This document shows, piece by piece, positions 30,119-39,378 of a stretch of 41,612 nt of DNA; position 1 is the stretch's first letter, and each line of letters starts with the position of its first letter. Below the pieces are notes generated by a model. The model was not told the origin of the DNA. It was given only the letters and a program-made list of their open reading frames with translations, and searched no databases. The position numbers and the translations under genes were made by a program. Origin of the DNA: Oscillospiraceae bacterium (lineage in GTDB: Bacteria; Bacillota; Clostridia; Oscillospirales; Oscillospiraceae); contig JAIKVS010000074.1 in assembly GCA_024685535.1 (NCBI GenBank), positions 1 through 41,612 on the forward strand. The letters run 5' to 3'.

Positions 30119-31933
30119 ATGGAACTGCCTGCCAGAAATGCTGTTCCCGTTTTTGAAACATGGGATCTGACCCTGCTTTACAGGGAAGAGGCGGAATTTT
30201 ATGCCGATGTTGAAAAAGTAAAGAAACTTGCCGAAAACATAGTTTCAGATTTCAAAGGAAAACTGAATGAACCGGATTTGATCGCGGAGTGTCTTGATGA
30301 GTATGAGCAATATTGCGTTTTGTTGCAGCAGTTAACGGCTTATGCCGAATTGGCACTGTCCGTGGATTATACGGATCCAGAGCATCAAGACCGCAACGGC
30401 AAAATGACTGCTCTGCGTGCAGAGCTTCAGAGCAAACTATCCTTTATTGAGAGCGAGATTGCCGCGGCAGATGACATCGTGATCAATGCTGCGATAGAAA
30501 AAGTGGACTGCAGCCGCCATTATCTGGTGGAGATATTGCGCAGCAAGCCCCACAGGCTCCATACGGAGGCGGAAAAAGTACTGGCTGCATTTTCTCCGGT
30601 GCTTGCTGCCCCTTATGAGATATATCAGACAAGCAAACTCGCCGATATGGATTTCGGGTCTTTTGCAGTGAACGGCAGAGAGTATCCTCTGGGTTATTCA
30701 CTTTTTGAGGACGACTATGAATTTGAGGCTGAAACTGCCGTCCGCCGTGCTGCCTTCCGCACCTTTTCCGATAAACTGCGACAATATGAGAATACTACTG
30801 CAGCTTGTTATAACGCCTTCCTTACTCGCTGTCGGATCGAGGCGCATCAGCGAGGGTTCGGCTCAATAACAGAGGCAGATCTTTTCCGCCAACATGTAAG
30901 TCAGGAAATGTATGACAGACAGATCGACCTTATCACCAGGCTTCTGGCTCCCTCAATGCGGAAATATACCCGCCTCTCAGCAAAAATGCACGGACTGGAC
31001 AGAATGACTTTTGCAGATTTGAAGCTTCCGTTGGACAGTGACTATGATCCCCGGGTAACTATTGAGGAATCCAGAGAATATGTTCGAAATGCACTTTCAG
31101 TTCTCGGTGAGGACTATGTGAGGATGGTTGATGAAGCCTATGATCAGCGCTGGTTTGACTTTGCAAAAAACAAAGGCAAGGATACCGGCGGCAACTGTGA
31201 ATCTGTTTATGGAAAAAATTCCTTTATCCTGCTTACATGGAACAGCCGGATGGCGGATGTTTTCACCATAGCCCATGAACTCGGACATGCAGCACATGAT
31301 CGCTTCAGCAGTGCGGCACAGTCCTTTTACGACAGAGAGTGCTCTCTATATCTGGTGGAAGCACCTTCTACTCTGAACGAGCTGCTTCTGGGCCAGTATC
31401 TGTTGGAGACCGGCGGTGATAAGCGTTTCAGACGATGGGTACTCTCTGCGCTGGTAGGCAATACTTATTATCATAACTTTGTCACTCACCTGCTCGAAGC
31501 ATGGTATCAGCGCGAGGTGCTGAGAATAATTGATGCGGGAGGTTCTGTCAACGCTAATATACTCAACAGGATATTCAAGAAAAATCTGAAAACCTTCTGG
31601 GGAGACACTGTAGAACTGACAGAAGGCTGTGAACTCACATGGATGCGGCAGATGCATTACTATGTGGGGCTTTATCCTTATACCTACAGCGCCGGCCTTA
31701 CTCTTGCCACTCAGATAGCGCTGGATATCCGGCGTGAAGGCACCCCTGCCGTTGAACGATTGAAAAGAATGCTCTCTGCAGGAGGCACGCTCGATCCAGT
31801 TGGACTGGCTGACCTGGCAGGCGTGAATATCACTTCTGATCAGCCGCTGCGCAACGCCATAAGCTATGTCAGCGATATGGTCGATGAAATTTGTGTACTC
31901 ACTAAGGAGCTGGATGGCATCAGTATAGATTGA
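30119..31933 (+). CDS. Oligoendopeptidase F-like M3 metallopeptidase
   Basis: Zinc motif FTIAHELGHAAHDRFSS; ECSLYLVEAPSTLNELLLGQYLL; PepF-like N-terminus. GAGGGG upstream of ATG. Confidence 0.93.
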   Translation: MELPARNAVPVFETWDLTLLYREEAEFYADVEKVKKLAENIVSDFKGKLNEPDLIAECLDEYEQYCVLLQQLTAYAELALSVDYTDPEHQDRNGKMTALRAELQSKLSFIESEIAAADDIVINAAIEKVDCSRHYLVEILRSKPHRLHTEAEKVLAAFSPVLAAPYEIYQTSKLADMDFGSFAVNGREYPLGYSLFEDDYEFEAETAVRRAAFRTFSDKLRQYENTTAACYNAFLTRCRIEAHQRGFGSITEADLFRQHVSQEMYDRQIDLITRLLAPSMRKYTRLSAKMHGLDRMTFADLKLPLDSDYDPRVTIEESREYVRNALSVLGEDYVRMVDEAYDQRWFDFAKNKGKDTGGNCESVYGKNSFILLTWNSRMADVFTIAHELGHAAHDRFSSAAQSFYDRECSLYLVEAPSTLNELLLGQYLLETGGDKRFRRWVLSALVGNTYYHNFVTHLLEAWYQREVLRIIDAGGSVNANILNRIFKKNLKTFWGDTVELTEGCELTWMRQMHYYVGLYPYTYSAGLTLATQIALDIRREGTPAVERLKRMLSAGGTLDPVGLADLAGVNITSDQPLRNAISYVSDMVDEICVLTKELDGISID

Positions 31934-31970
31934 TACTCAGCATGTGAAACGCAGCAACATGTTTGATTAA

Positions 31971-32015
31971 ACAGCAAAAGCGCGGTTCCGTTATACGGAA
32001 CCGCGCTTTGCTGTT
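31971..32015. terminator. Bidirectional intrinsic terminator
   Basis: Long stem ACAGCAAA(A)GCGCGGTTCCG / CGGAACCGCGCTTTGCTGT. Confidence 0.88.
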
Positions 32016-32067
32016 TCTGTTCGATCTATCTTCAGATAAAAATATATTTCTTAAAGCTAAAAATTGC

Positions 32068-33222
32068 TCAGGTCACCTTTAATACCGAGCCGATGGTCGC
32101 AAGCAGCGACAAAGCAAGCACGATGATCTGGAAAGGCAAAGTCCCTAAGGAACCGAGCAGCTCAGATCTCCCTACGCGTTTTCTCGACCGGTTGTAGGCA
32201 AGGATGATACCGAGGCTGGTGACTACCATTATTATGCTCGCTATCCTCGAAAGCGTCACGAAGCTCGAAGCGGCGGCGATTGCCAGAAGGAGCGGCGGGA
32301 GCGAAGCTGCAAGCCAGCATATGTCGCGATTCCAGTGCAGCTGTTCGAATATTATATCCCTAAGGTTCAGCGTGTTGGTCCAGAAAGAAGTGGCAAGTGC
32401 CAGCAGAGTGAAGATATATCCTACTATGCTGACCCATCCGCCCATCTTTCTCGCCAGATCGACGAGAGCGCCGTCCTCTGTTATATCCTGACCGGTTCCC
32501 ATGAGCGTTGTAAGAGTGACAAGGAAGATGACACAGGCGTTCAGTATGATGCCGAAGCTTATGGCCGCGCGGATACGTCCTGGCTTCATAGCGAGACCTT
32601 TCACAACCTGCGGAGTAGACATTACTGCTGAAAGCGAGAAGGAGACCATACCGAAGAGCGCAAGAACATTGCTCCAGGTCCGAAACCGGGTGGGCATAGG
32701 GTATACGTTCCCGCGAAGAACAGCAAAAAGCAGGAGCAGAACCACTATCACCATCCCGCCGACAGCATATTTCTCACATATGCCAACGAGCTTTACTCCG
32801 AAGAAAACCACAGCGGCACAAAGCACATAGAATATCAGCATCCCGGCTATGCGGCTCACACCGAACCAGCTTTCGAACACCGCGGCAGCTCCTGTCAGAT
32901 ACGCGCCGACGTTGACAATCACGGAAAAACCCATCAGCGCGAAAGCAAGCCATGTGAAGATCTTTTTGAAAAGTCCGGAAAAAAGCTCTGCGTTGAAGCA
33001 TTTTACGAATTGGGCACCTTTATTGTTAAGCGAAAGCTCAGCGATCAGCAGATGCAGAACTATGTTGAACAGAGTGCAGATCAGAAGGATTATGATAATG
33101 TCTCTTATGCTGTTTCGCGATGCAAGATAGGGCACGGAAAGAATCCCCGCGCCTATTCCGTGGCCGACTATAATGCTCGCAGCCTCCGGGAAGGACAGAT
33201 CTGTCCGTTCTTTAAGCTTCAT
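32068..33222 (-). CDS. Amino acid permease (APC superfamily / aromatic amino acid transporter-like)
   Basis: About 11 TM; FPEAASIIVGHGIGAGILSVPYLASRNSIRD glycine-rich N-terminal motif. Confidence 0.85.
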   Translation of the reverse strand: MKLKERTDLSFPEAASIIVGHGIGAGILSVPYLASRNSIRDIIIILLICTLFNIVLHLLIAELSLNNKGAQFVKCFNAELFSGLFKKIFTWLAFALMGFSVIVNVGAYLTGAAAVFESWFGVSRIAGMLIFYVLCAAVVFFGVKLVGICEKYAVGGMVIVVLLLLFAVLRGNVYPMPTRFRTWSNVLALFGMVSFSLSAVMSTPQVVKGLAMKPGRIRAAISFGIILNACVIFLVTLTTLMGTGQDITEDGALVDLARKMGGWVSIVGYIFTLLALATSFWTNTLNLRDIIFEQLHWNRDICWLAASLPPLLLAIAAASSFVTLSRIASIIMVVTSLGIILAYNRSRKRVGRSELLGSLGTLPFQIIVLALSLLATIGSVLKVT

Positions 33223-33262
33223 TGGACATGATCCTTTCATAAAAATATTGCGTGATCGAATA

Positions 33263-33295
33263 ATCGGGATGTCCCGGGTAAGAGGACATCCCGAT
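33263..33295 (-). terminator. Hairpin/terminator between the PH-domain gene and the permease gene
   Basis: ATCGGGATGTCC / GGACATCCCGAT 12-bp stem. Confidence 0.6.
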
Positions 33296-33325
33296 CGCTT
33301 TATTACTATGCTGTTCTGCAGCGGT

Positions 33326-33718
33326 TCAGCCTGCCGATGGCAGAGGCCGCTGCATGGCCCATTCGAAAAGCTCTTTCAGCGAACCCTGAGTGTTCTCAAA
33401 TACGAACTCGGCTCCGCTGTTGGTACAGAAGCCCGCCCTTGAAAAGAGAAATTTCTTTTCGAACCGGTATTCCTTTACCGCACTTCGCTGGATGACGACA
33501 AAATCCTTGGCGGAGAGAGCTCCGGCGAAGATCACCATCAGGCGACGGTCGGTTATTGCTAGCATTTTGCGGTTGCCCTCGTGCACTCCGGTGAGGATGC
33601 AGTTGAGCGTTTCATCATCAGCGAGGACCTGGGCCAGAGCGTTCAGTTCCTTCCTGTGATAGAAATCACTGTATATCGAGAGCTCCTGCAGGCGTCTGTC
33701 CAATGCTTTTCTGTTCAT
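33326..33718 (-). CDS. Small bacterial PH-domain (YokE-like) protein
   Basis: 130 aa; GVHEGNRKMLAITDRRLMVIFAGALSAKDFVVIQRSAVKEYRFEKKFLFS resembles bacterial PH-like domains. Starts 3 nt after the symporter stop. Confidence 0.7.
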   Translation of the reverse strand: MNRKALDRRLQELSIYSDFYHRKELNALAQVLADDETLNCILTGVHEGNRKMLAITDRRLMVIFAGALSAKDFVVIQRSAVKEYRFEKKFLFSRAGFCTNSGAEFVFENTQGSLKELFEWAMQRPLPSAG

Positions 33719-33721
33719 GGA

Positions 33722-35038
33722 TCACTGGAGAAGAACGGAATCGTCTTTGAGGAACTTGGTGCTCTTGGCTATGCAGCAGGTGCAGGTCAGGTCGCCGACG
33801 ACGTTCAGAGCGGTACGGCCCATATCGAGTATGGCGTCGATACCGAGGATCATCGCGTATGCACCGGCGAGGACAGTGCCCTCTGCAATGGGCAGATTGA
33901 TGCCCTGCATGACCATTGCCAACATGATGGCGCCGGCTCCGGGAACACCTGCAGTGCCTATGGAGGCAAGAGTTGCAAGCAGAACGACCATTGCCATCTC
34001 ACCGAAGGTAAGGCCACGGCCAAAGCAGCTCATTACGAGGAAGAACGCGCAGACGCCCTGATAGATAGCCGTGCCGTCCATATTGATCGTTGCGCCGAGA
34101 GGCAGTGAGAACGCATATACTTCCTTGTCTACGCCGAGGTTCTCTGCGGCTTCCATCGTGGTCGGAAGAGTACCGTTGGAGGAACGGGTGACAAATGCGG
34201 TGATGAAGGGGATCCTGGCTTCCTTGAAGAAGGGGCCGATCTTGATGCGGAATATCTTAAGCAGACCGCCGTATACAAGAACGATGTGTATAGCATATCC
34301 GAGGAAGCATGCTATGGTGACTGTGAGCAGTGCACCTGCAACCTTGGCGCCGTTCTTGGCAAACACTTCGCAGATCAATACCGCGACGCCTATTGGTGCA
34401 TACTGCATGATGCCGCGAACGACCTTCATCATGATCTCGGTCAGGCAGTCAAATACATTATACATTGTGGTGGAGATGGTGCGGATCCTCTCGTCGTCGG
34501 ATACCTTCATGTATGACAGGCAGAGACCGAAGATCAGAGCGAAGAAGATGACCTGGAGCACAGTCTCATTGACAAGAGATGAAAGAACGCTTGTCGGGAC
34601 TATGTCAGAGATGGTCTTCCATACGCTTACATCCGCTGTTTTTCCTGCTGCATCAGCAGCCATTTCGGTGACAGCGGCCAGCTCGGCATGGGGCTGGAAG
34701 ATGTTGGCCATAATAAGGCCGATGATAACGCCGATGGCAGAGGTGACCAGATAGATGATGATCACGCGGATGCCGACTTTACCGACGTTCGCCGGAGAAA
34801 CAGAAGATGCTCCGACTACCAGAGAACCGACTATCATCGGTATGATGATCATCTTCAGCAATCTGGTAAAGATCGTACCGAACATGCTGATCCATGCCGG
34901 AAGTGCCGTTACGCCGTTGGCAGCAAGGATGATGCCGGCGACCGCACCGATTACGAGACCGATAAGGATCTTGTACAGTACGTTGAAGTTCAGGTATGCT
35001 CTAAAGATACCGCCCTTCTTGGGTGCTTCGTTTTCCAT
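33722..35038 (-). CDS. Dicarboxylate/amino acid:cation symporter (DAACS, GltP/DctA family)
   Basis: ARIPFITAFVTRSSNGTLPTTMEAAENLGVDKEVYAFSLPLGATINMDGTAIYQGVCAFF is diagnostic. Start moved to the ATG at 35038 preceded by GGAGG. Confidence 0.94.
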   Translation of the reverse strand: MENEAPKKGGIFRAYLNFNVLYKILIGLVIGAVAGIILAANGVTALPAWISMFGTIFTRLLKMIIIPMIVGSLVVGASSVSPANVGKVGIRVIIIYLVTSAIGVIIGLIMANIFQPHAELAAVTEMAADAAGKTADVSVWKTISDIVPTSVLSSLVNETVLQVIFFALIFGLCLSYMKVSDDERIRTISTTMYNVFDCLTEIMMKVVRGIMQYAPIGVAVLICEVFAKNGAKVAGALLTVTIACFLGYAIHIVLVYGGLLKIFRIKIGPFFKEARIPFITAFVTRSSNGTLPTTMEAAENLGVDKEVYAFSLPLGATINMDGTAIYQGVCAFFLVMSCFGRGLTFGEMAMVVLLATLASIGTAGVPGAGAIMLAMVMQGINLPIAEGTVLAGAYAMILGIDAILDMGRTALNVVGDLTCTCCIAKSTKFLKDDSVLLQ

Positions 35039-35170
35039 ATTTTCCCTCCTATAAAAAATTTGCCTTTTCCCGCCTTGGCCGGCGGAGACAATCACTGCAT
35101 CAATTATACTATATTTTTCAGATTTGGGTAGTGGTTTTCTGGTTATTATTTCAAAAAATCGTAAGAAAAA

Positions 35171-35198
35171 CTCCTTCCGGCATTGCCGCCGGAAGGAG
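35171..35198 (-). terminator. Intrinsic terminator of the racemase gene
   Basis: CTCCTTCCGGC / GCCGGAAGGAG stem, followed by a T5 tract in minus-strand sense. Confidence 0.85.
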
Positions 35199-35217
35199 AG
35201 TTGATTATTGCTTATGT

Positions 35218-35934
35218 TCAGTCTCCGGACTGCTGTCTGACACGGTATCCGCAGTATTCTATGGCAGCTTTGGCGAGTTCCCTGGTAGGATCGATGAAGG
35301 GACCGGGCACAGCAAGGCGGTCCGAGAGTATTGGGAGTTCCGTGCAGGCGAGCAGGAACAGATCCGCACCTTTTTCACGAAGGCCGTCGAGAAGCGAACA
35401 CCACAGATCCTTTACGGGATCCAGCGGTTCAGATGCTTTTACAACGTCGTAAATCAGGTGCATCAGGATACTCTGTTCCTCGTCGTCCGGCACTATATAA
35501 GAAACTCCGTATCCATCGAGCGCACGGGCGTATACTCCGGAAGCAAGAGTCCCGCGGGTGGCGAGAATGGCAGCCTTCATGCCCGGATACAAAACGGAAC
35601 ACCTTTCGGCGGTGATCTTCGTCATATCCAGAATAGGAACGGACACATGCGGCTGAAGTTCCGGAAGGAAGTAATGGGCGGTGTTGCAGGGCATAATTAT
35701 GCACTCCGCTCCGCAGGATATGAGATTCCCGGCAGCAGAAAGCATCTCCGGAACAGGATCCGGTCCGCCGGATAGAATGGCGGAGGTCCTGTCAGGGATG
35801 GCGGTATTGCTGTCGATGATCACGCGAATATGATCATTATCGCAGCCGGCGTCTGTGAGTTCAACTATCTTTGTGTAAAGGTCGGCGGTCGCCATAGGAC
35901 CCATACCGCCGAGTATACCGAGGCGTTTTTTCAT
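35218..35934 (-). CDS. Aspartate/glutamate racemase family protein
   Basis: RLGILGGMGPMATADLYTKIV; two catalytic Cys contexts IIMPCNTAHYF and LFLLACTELPIL. Confidence 0.92.
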   Translation of the reverse strand: MKKRLGILGGMGPMATADLYTKIVELTDAGCDNDHIRVIIDSNTAIPDRTSAILSGGPDPVPEMLSAAGNLISCGAECIIMPCNTAHYFLPELQPHVSVPILDMTKITAERCSVLYPGMKAAILATRGTLASGVYARALDGYGVSYIVPDDEEQSILMHLIYDVVKASEPLDPVKDLWCSLLDGLREKGADLFLLACTELPILSDRLAVPGPFIDPTRELAKAAIEYCGYRVRQQSGD

Positions 35935-35935
35935 T

Positions 35936-36721
35936 TTATCCTCCGATGAGTTCCGAAATTACCTTTACTGCCAGCAGCAGAAGTACTATCACTATCACTG
36001 GACGGACGATCTTTGAGCCGTCCTTTATGGCAAGCCCCGAGCCTATATAATGGCCGGCTATCGATGAGACGGCGCCTATCAGCCCGAGCACAATGAAGAC
36101 CTTGCCGTTCATAAGGGAGGTGACCACAGCTCCGATGTTGCTTGAAAGATTGACGAGCTTCACATTGCCTGAAGCGGTGCGAAGATCCATCTTTGCCAGA
36201 TTGCAGAAGATAAGTATGAGAAAGGTCCCCGTTCCCGGCCCGTAAAATCCGTCGTAAGCACCGACGATGAAAGAGGAAATAAGAACTATGGCAGTCTGCC
36301 GGGCGGGATCGATATCTCCTGCTTCCTCCGGTAGCTTTTTCTGCCGGAGCACTATAAAGGCCACCACGGGGAGCACTGCCAGAAGCAGCCATTTGAGATA
36401 TCTCTCGTCTATTGCAAGCTGGAGCCGGGTACCGAGATGCGCGCCGATCAGGGCGAGAATTATAGAGGGGATACCGAGCTTCCAGTTAACAAAGCCGTTT
36501 TTTATGAACCGGGCTGTTGATACAGCCGTGCCGAGCCCGGATGAGAGTTTATTTGTTCCGAGAGCAAGATGGGCGGGAAGACCTGCAAGAAAATACGTAG
36601 GAACGGAAATGATCCCGCCGCCGCCTGCTATGCCGTCAACGAAGGATGCGAGGAAGACTCCGATGACGACTATTATTACCATACGTGCGGTCAGCACGAC
36701 CGGAAACAGCATCGCCTGCAC
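35936..36721 (-). CDS. TauE/SafE (TSUP) family sulfite exporter-like permease
   Basis: FLASFVDGIAGGGGIISVPTYFLAGLPAHLALGTNKLSSGLGTAVST; second half GAYDGFYGPGTGTFLILIF. Likely GTG start at 36721 after GGGAGG. Confidence 0.92.
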   Translation of the reverse strand: MQAMLFPVVLTARMVIIVVIGVFLASFVDGIAGGGGIISVPTYFLAGLPAHLALGTNKLSSGLGTAVSTARFIKNGFVNWKLGIPSIILALIGAHLGTRLQLAIDERYLKWLLLAVLPVVAFIVLRQKKLPEEAGDIDPARQTAIVLISSFIVGAYDGFYGPGTGTFLILIFCNLAKMDLRTASGNVKLVNLSSNIGAVVTSLMNGKVFIVLGLIGAVSSIAGHYIGSGLAIKDGSKIVRPVIVIVLLLLAVKVISELIGG

Positions 36722-36829
36722 CTGACGTGATCCTCCCTTCTCCGTTGTTTTATCTATAATAACACCGCGGTGAAAAAAGTAAAGGAAAGATAAACGGAAA
36801 AATAAAACGATAAAATACTTCGATATGTG

Positions 36830-36858
36830 TTGAAGACGGATGTTTAATGTGCTATGGT
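36830..36858 (+). promoter_or_regulatory. Candidate sigma-70 type promoter of the aminotransferase gene
   Basis: TTGAAG, 17-nt spacer, TATGGT. Confidence 0.45.
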
Positions 36859-36938
36859 GGAGAAAGAAAAAACTGCTGTGGAAAATAGACAAACAGCAGG
36901 CGAAAATCAATAATTATTTATGCAGAAAGGAAAACCGC

Positions 36939-38216
36939 ATGAAAAAATATCAGGAGATGACGGCTGCGGAACTTCAGGATGAACTTGCGGAAGTCACCGG
37001 TCTATATGAAGAGCTTAAGGGAAGAGGCCTGTCTCTCAATATGGCAAGAGGAAAGCCCGGAAAGGCACAGCTGGACATGGTAAGCGACATAATGGACGTG
37101 CTGAGGTCGGACAGCGATTTTATGTGCGACGGGATCGATGTCAGAAACTACGGCAATCTTGAAGGTCTGCCCTCCTGCAGAGCGCTGTTTGCGGATCTGC
37201 TCGGAGTAAAGCCGGAAAACGTTTTCATAGGCGGGACAGCCTCACTCCAGATGATGTATGATACCATTGCCAAAGCCTATACCCACGGCAGAGTTAATGG
37301 TGACGGACCCTGGGCAAAACTGGACAAAGTGAAATGGCTATGCCCTGCTCCAGGATATGACAGGCACTTCGGCATATCTCAGAGCTTCGGCATGGAGATG
37401 ATCGCCGTTCCGATGACTTCTGAAGGCCCGGATATGGACGTGGTGGAGGAGCTCATAAAAGATCCCGATGTCAGGGGCATGTGGTGCGTTCCGAAATACT
37501 CCAATCCCGACGGCATCATCTACAGCGCGGAGACCATAAGTAGGATCGCCTCCATGAAACCGGCGGCCAAAGACTTCCTTCTTATGTGGGACAATGCATA
37601 CTGCGTTCATGAATTTTTCGGCGATTACGTTCCCTTCCCGGATATCTTGGGCGAATGCACAAAATACGGCAATGAGGATATGGTGTTCGAATTTGCTTCA
37701 ACTTCCAAGATTACGTTCCCGGGTGCCGGTATCTCGGTGTTCGTCTGCAGCGTTAACAATATGAACCATATGAAGAAGCTGCTCAATGCCCAGATAATCT
37801 CTTACGACAAGGTAAATCAGCTGAGGCATGTGCGCTATTTCAAGGATAAAGAGGGTGTGCTGGCGCTGATGAAGAAGCACGCTGCCATTCTCGGACCGAA
37901 GTTCCGCTGCGTGCTTGACTGGCTCGACAGGGAGATCGCACCGAGAGGCATAGCAAGCTGGCAGCATCCGAACGGAGGCTATTTTGTAAGCGTCAATACT
38001 ATGCCCGGCATTGCAAAAGCCACATGGCAGCTTTGCAAAGAGGCCGGACTTACCATGACTGACGCCGGAGCCACCTTCCCGTACAAAAACGATCCGAAGG
38101 ACAGCAACATCAGAGTGGCACCTTCTCTTCCGCCTACGGAGCAGCTCGAACAGGCTATGGAGATATTCTGCGTGAGCATGAGGCTTGCAGCGCTTCGCAA
38201 GCTTTGCACGGAGTGA
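36939..38216 (+). CDS. Class I/II aminotransferase, aspartate aminotransferase subgroup-1c-like (PF12897 type)
   Basis: GLSLNMARGKPGKAQLDM; DVRNYGNLEGLPSCRALFADLLGV; LLMWDNAYCVHEF; PLP lysine in FASTSKITFPGAGISVFV. AGAAAGG before the ATG at 36939. Confidence 0.9.
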   Translation: MKKYQEMTAAELQDELAEVTGLYEELKGRGLSLNMARGKPGKAQLDMVSDIMDVLRSDSDFMCDGIDVRNYGNLEGLPSCRALFADLLGVKPENVFIGGTASLQMMYDTIAKAYTHGRVNGDGPWAKLDKVKWLCPAPGYDRHFGISQSFGMEMIAVPMTSEGPDMDVVEELIKDPDVRGMWCVPKYSNPDGIIYSAETISRIASMKPAAKDFLLMWDNAYCVHEFFGDYVPFPDILGECTKYGNEDMVFEFASTSKITFPGAGISVFVCSVNNMNHMKKLLNAQIISYDKVNQLRHVRYFKDKEGVLALMKKHAAILGPKFRCVLDWLDREIAPRGIASWQHPNGGYFVSVNTMPGIAKATWQLCKEAGLTMTDAGATFPYKNDPKDSNIRVAPSLPPTEQLEQAMEIFCVSMRLAALRKLCTE

Positions 38217-38241
38217 TTTTCCTGACCGGAAAAGATAAAAC

Positions 38242-38272
38242 AAGAGCGCCGCAGATCACTGCGGCGCTCTTT
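38242..38272. terminator. Intrinsic terminator after the aminotransferase and facing the small Cys ORF
   Basis: AAGAGCGCCGCAG / CTGCGGCGCTCTT. Confidence 0.85.
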
Positions 38273-38287
38273 CACGTTATAACAGTC

Positions 38288-38431
38288 TTATTTTTTCTTT
38301 TCGCCCTTCTTGCAGCCGTTTTCAGCCTTGACATATTTCTGGACTACAGGACAGAAAGCAACGACGTTTTCGCTGAAGCTCCATTCCTTGATCTTCGTGC
38401 ATTCGCTGCATTTGACATTTTTTGCCGCCAT
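38288..38431 (-). CDS. 47-aa Cys-containing small protein, possible Zn-binding (not in the supplied ORF track)
   Basis: MAAKNVKCSECTKIKEWSFSENVVAFCPVVQKYVKAENGCKKGEKKK; GAGAGGGG Shine-Dalgarno 6 nt upstream of ATG; ends just before a terminator hairpin; CxxC plus two more Cys. Confidence 0.65.
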   Translation of the reverse strand: MAAKNVKCSECTKIKEWSFSENVVAFCPVVQKYVKAENGCKKGEKKK

Positions 38432-38560
38432 TACAAGCCCCTCTCTCTTGCAGTTTATTGTATTCGGTATAAAAAATTATATAACAGTTTGTCTCTGCGC
38501 GCAAGCAAAACCGTAAATTGCCGATTTTGAGGAAATAAAAGTCCATAATTTACAGTATTT

Positions 38561-38593
38561 TTGCATTATTTTTACGGAATACGGATATATAAT
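38561..38593 (+). promoter_or_regulatory. Candidate promoter upstream of the DUF4230 gene
   Basis: TTGCAT followed 19 nt later by TATATAAT. Spacing is somewhat long. Confidence 0.35.
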
Positions 38594-38671
38594 CAAATCG
38601 TGGCAGAATGACTTTTCTGCTGCCGGCGTTTCTTACGGATAAAATACCCGGATAATGAAAGGGGGATTTAT

Positions 38672-39361
38672 ATGAAAAACACCAGGCGAATCTATCTCAT
38701 ACTGATTGTTGCCGTAGTCATGATAACGGCGGTGCTGGCACTTGTCTGGACGCTTAAGGATAATGATGTCAAAAGCGTGCCGGAACCTGCGATCACTACA
38801 GCGCCGGTGAAACAGACAAAAAAGATAGTAGAGGTCGAAAAGATCATAGAAGTGGAGAAAAAGATCTCCGGAGACATCATACAGGACGGCCTGAGAGATA
38901 TGGGCTTTCTTGTAACGGAGGAATATTACTTCACTGAGGTGGTAAGCTATTCCAGCGTGAAGAAGCTTTTCAAGACCATAAAACTCGGTATAACGGAATC
39001 GAGCTATCTGGCAAGCTACGACGGAGTGATTTCCGCAGGGCTGGATTTTGAAAAGATAAGCGTGGAAAAAAACGACGAAGAGAGGATAATAACGATCCGA
39101 CTGCCGAAATCGGAAGTAAAATACATGCAGATCGACCCGGAAAGCTTCGTGCTTTATTCCGAGAAGGAAGGCCTCGGAAACAAGATCTCCCTGAGTGATT
39201 ATAACGATTCCCTTATAGAACTGGAGAAAAACGCCGAAAAGAAAGCGGTGGACAGAGGTCTTCTGAAGCGTGCGGATGATAATGCGAAGCTCGTTATCTC
39301 AAATTTCGTGAACAGCCTTGTGGATACATCTGACTATATGGTCAGATATATCGCAGACTGA
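38672..39361 (+). CDS. DUF4230-like membrane-anchored protein
   Basis: N-terminal TM; VVSYSSVKKLFKTIKLGITESSYLASYDGVISAGLDFEKISVEKNDEERIITIRLPKSEVKYMQIDPESF resembles DUF4230. GAAAGGGGG upstream of ATG. Confidence 0.75.
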   Translation: MKNTRRIYLILIVAVVMITAVLALVWTLKDNDVKSVPEPAITTAPVKQTKKIVEVEKIIEVEKKISGDIIQDGLRDMGFLVTEEYYFTEVVSYSSVKKLFKTIKLGITESSYLASYDGVISAGLDFEKISVEKNDEERIITIRLPKSEVKYMQIDPESFVLYSEKEGLGNKISLSDYNDSLIELEKNAEKKAVDRGLLKRADDNAKLVISNFVNSLVDTSDYMVRYIAD

Positions 39362-39378
39362 GAAGGGAGGCAGAAACG

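Noticed and set aside
34071-34754. 227-aa + strand ORF opposite the DAACS symporter
   Set aside because: Antisense shadow ORF; sequence is not membrane-like or family-like.
38322-38546. 74-aa - strand ORF MDFYFLKIGNLRF...
   Set aside because: Out of frame with the better-supported 47-aa Cys ORF; lacks a good ribosome binding site and ends inside that ORF.
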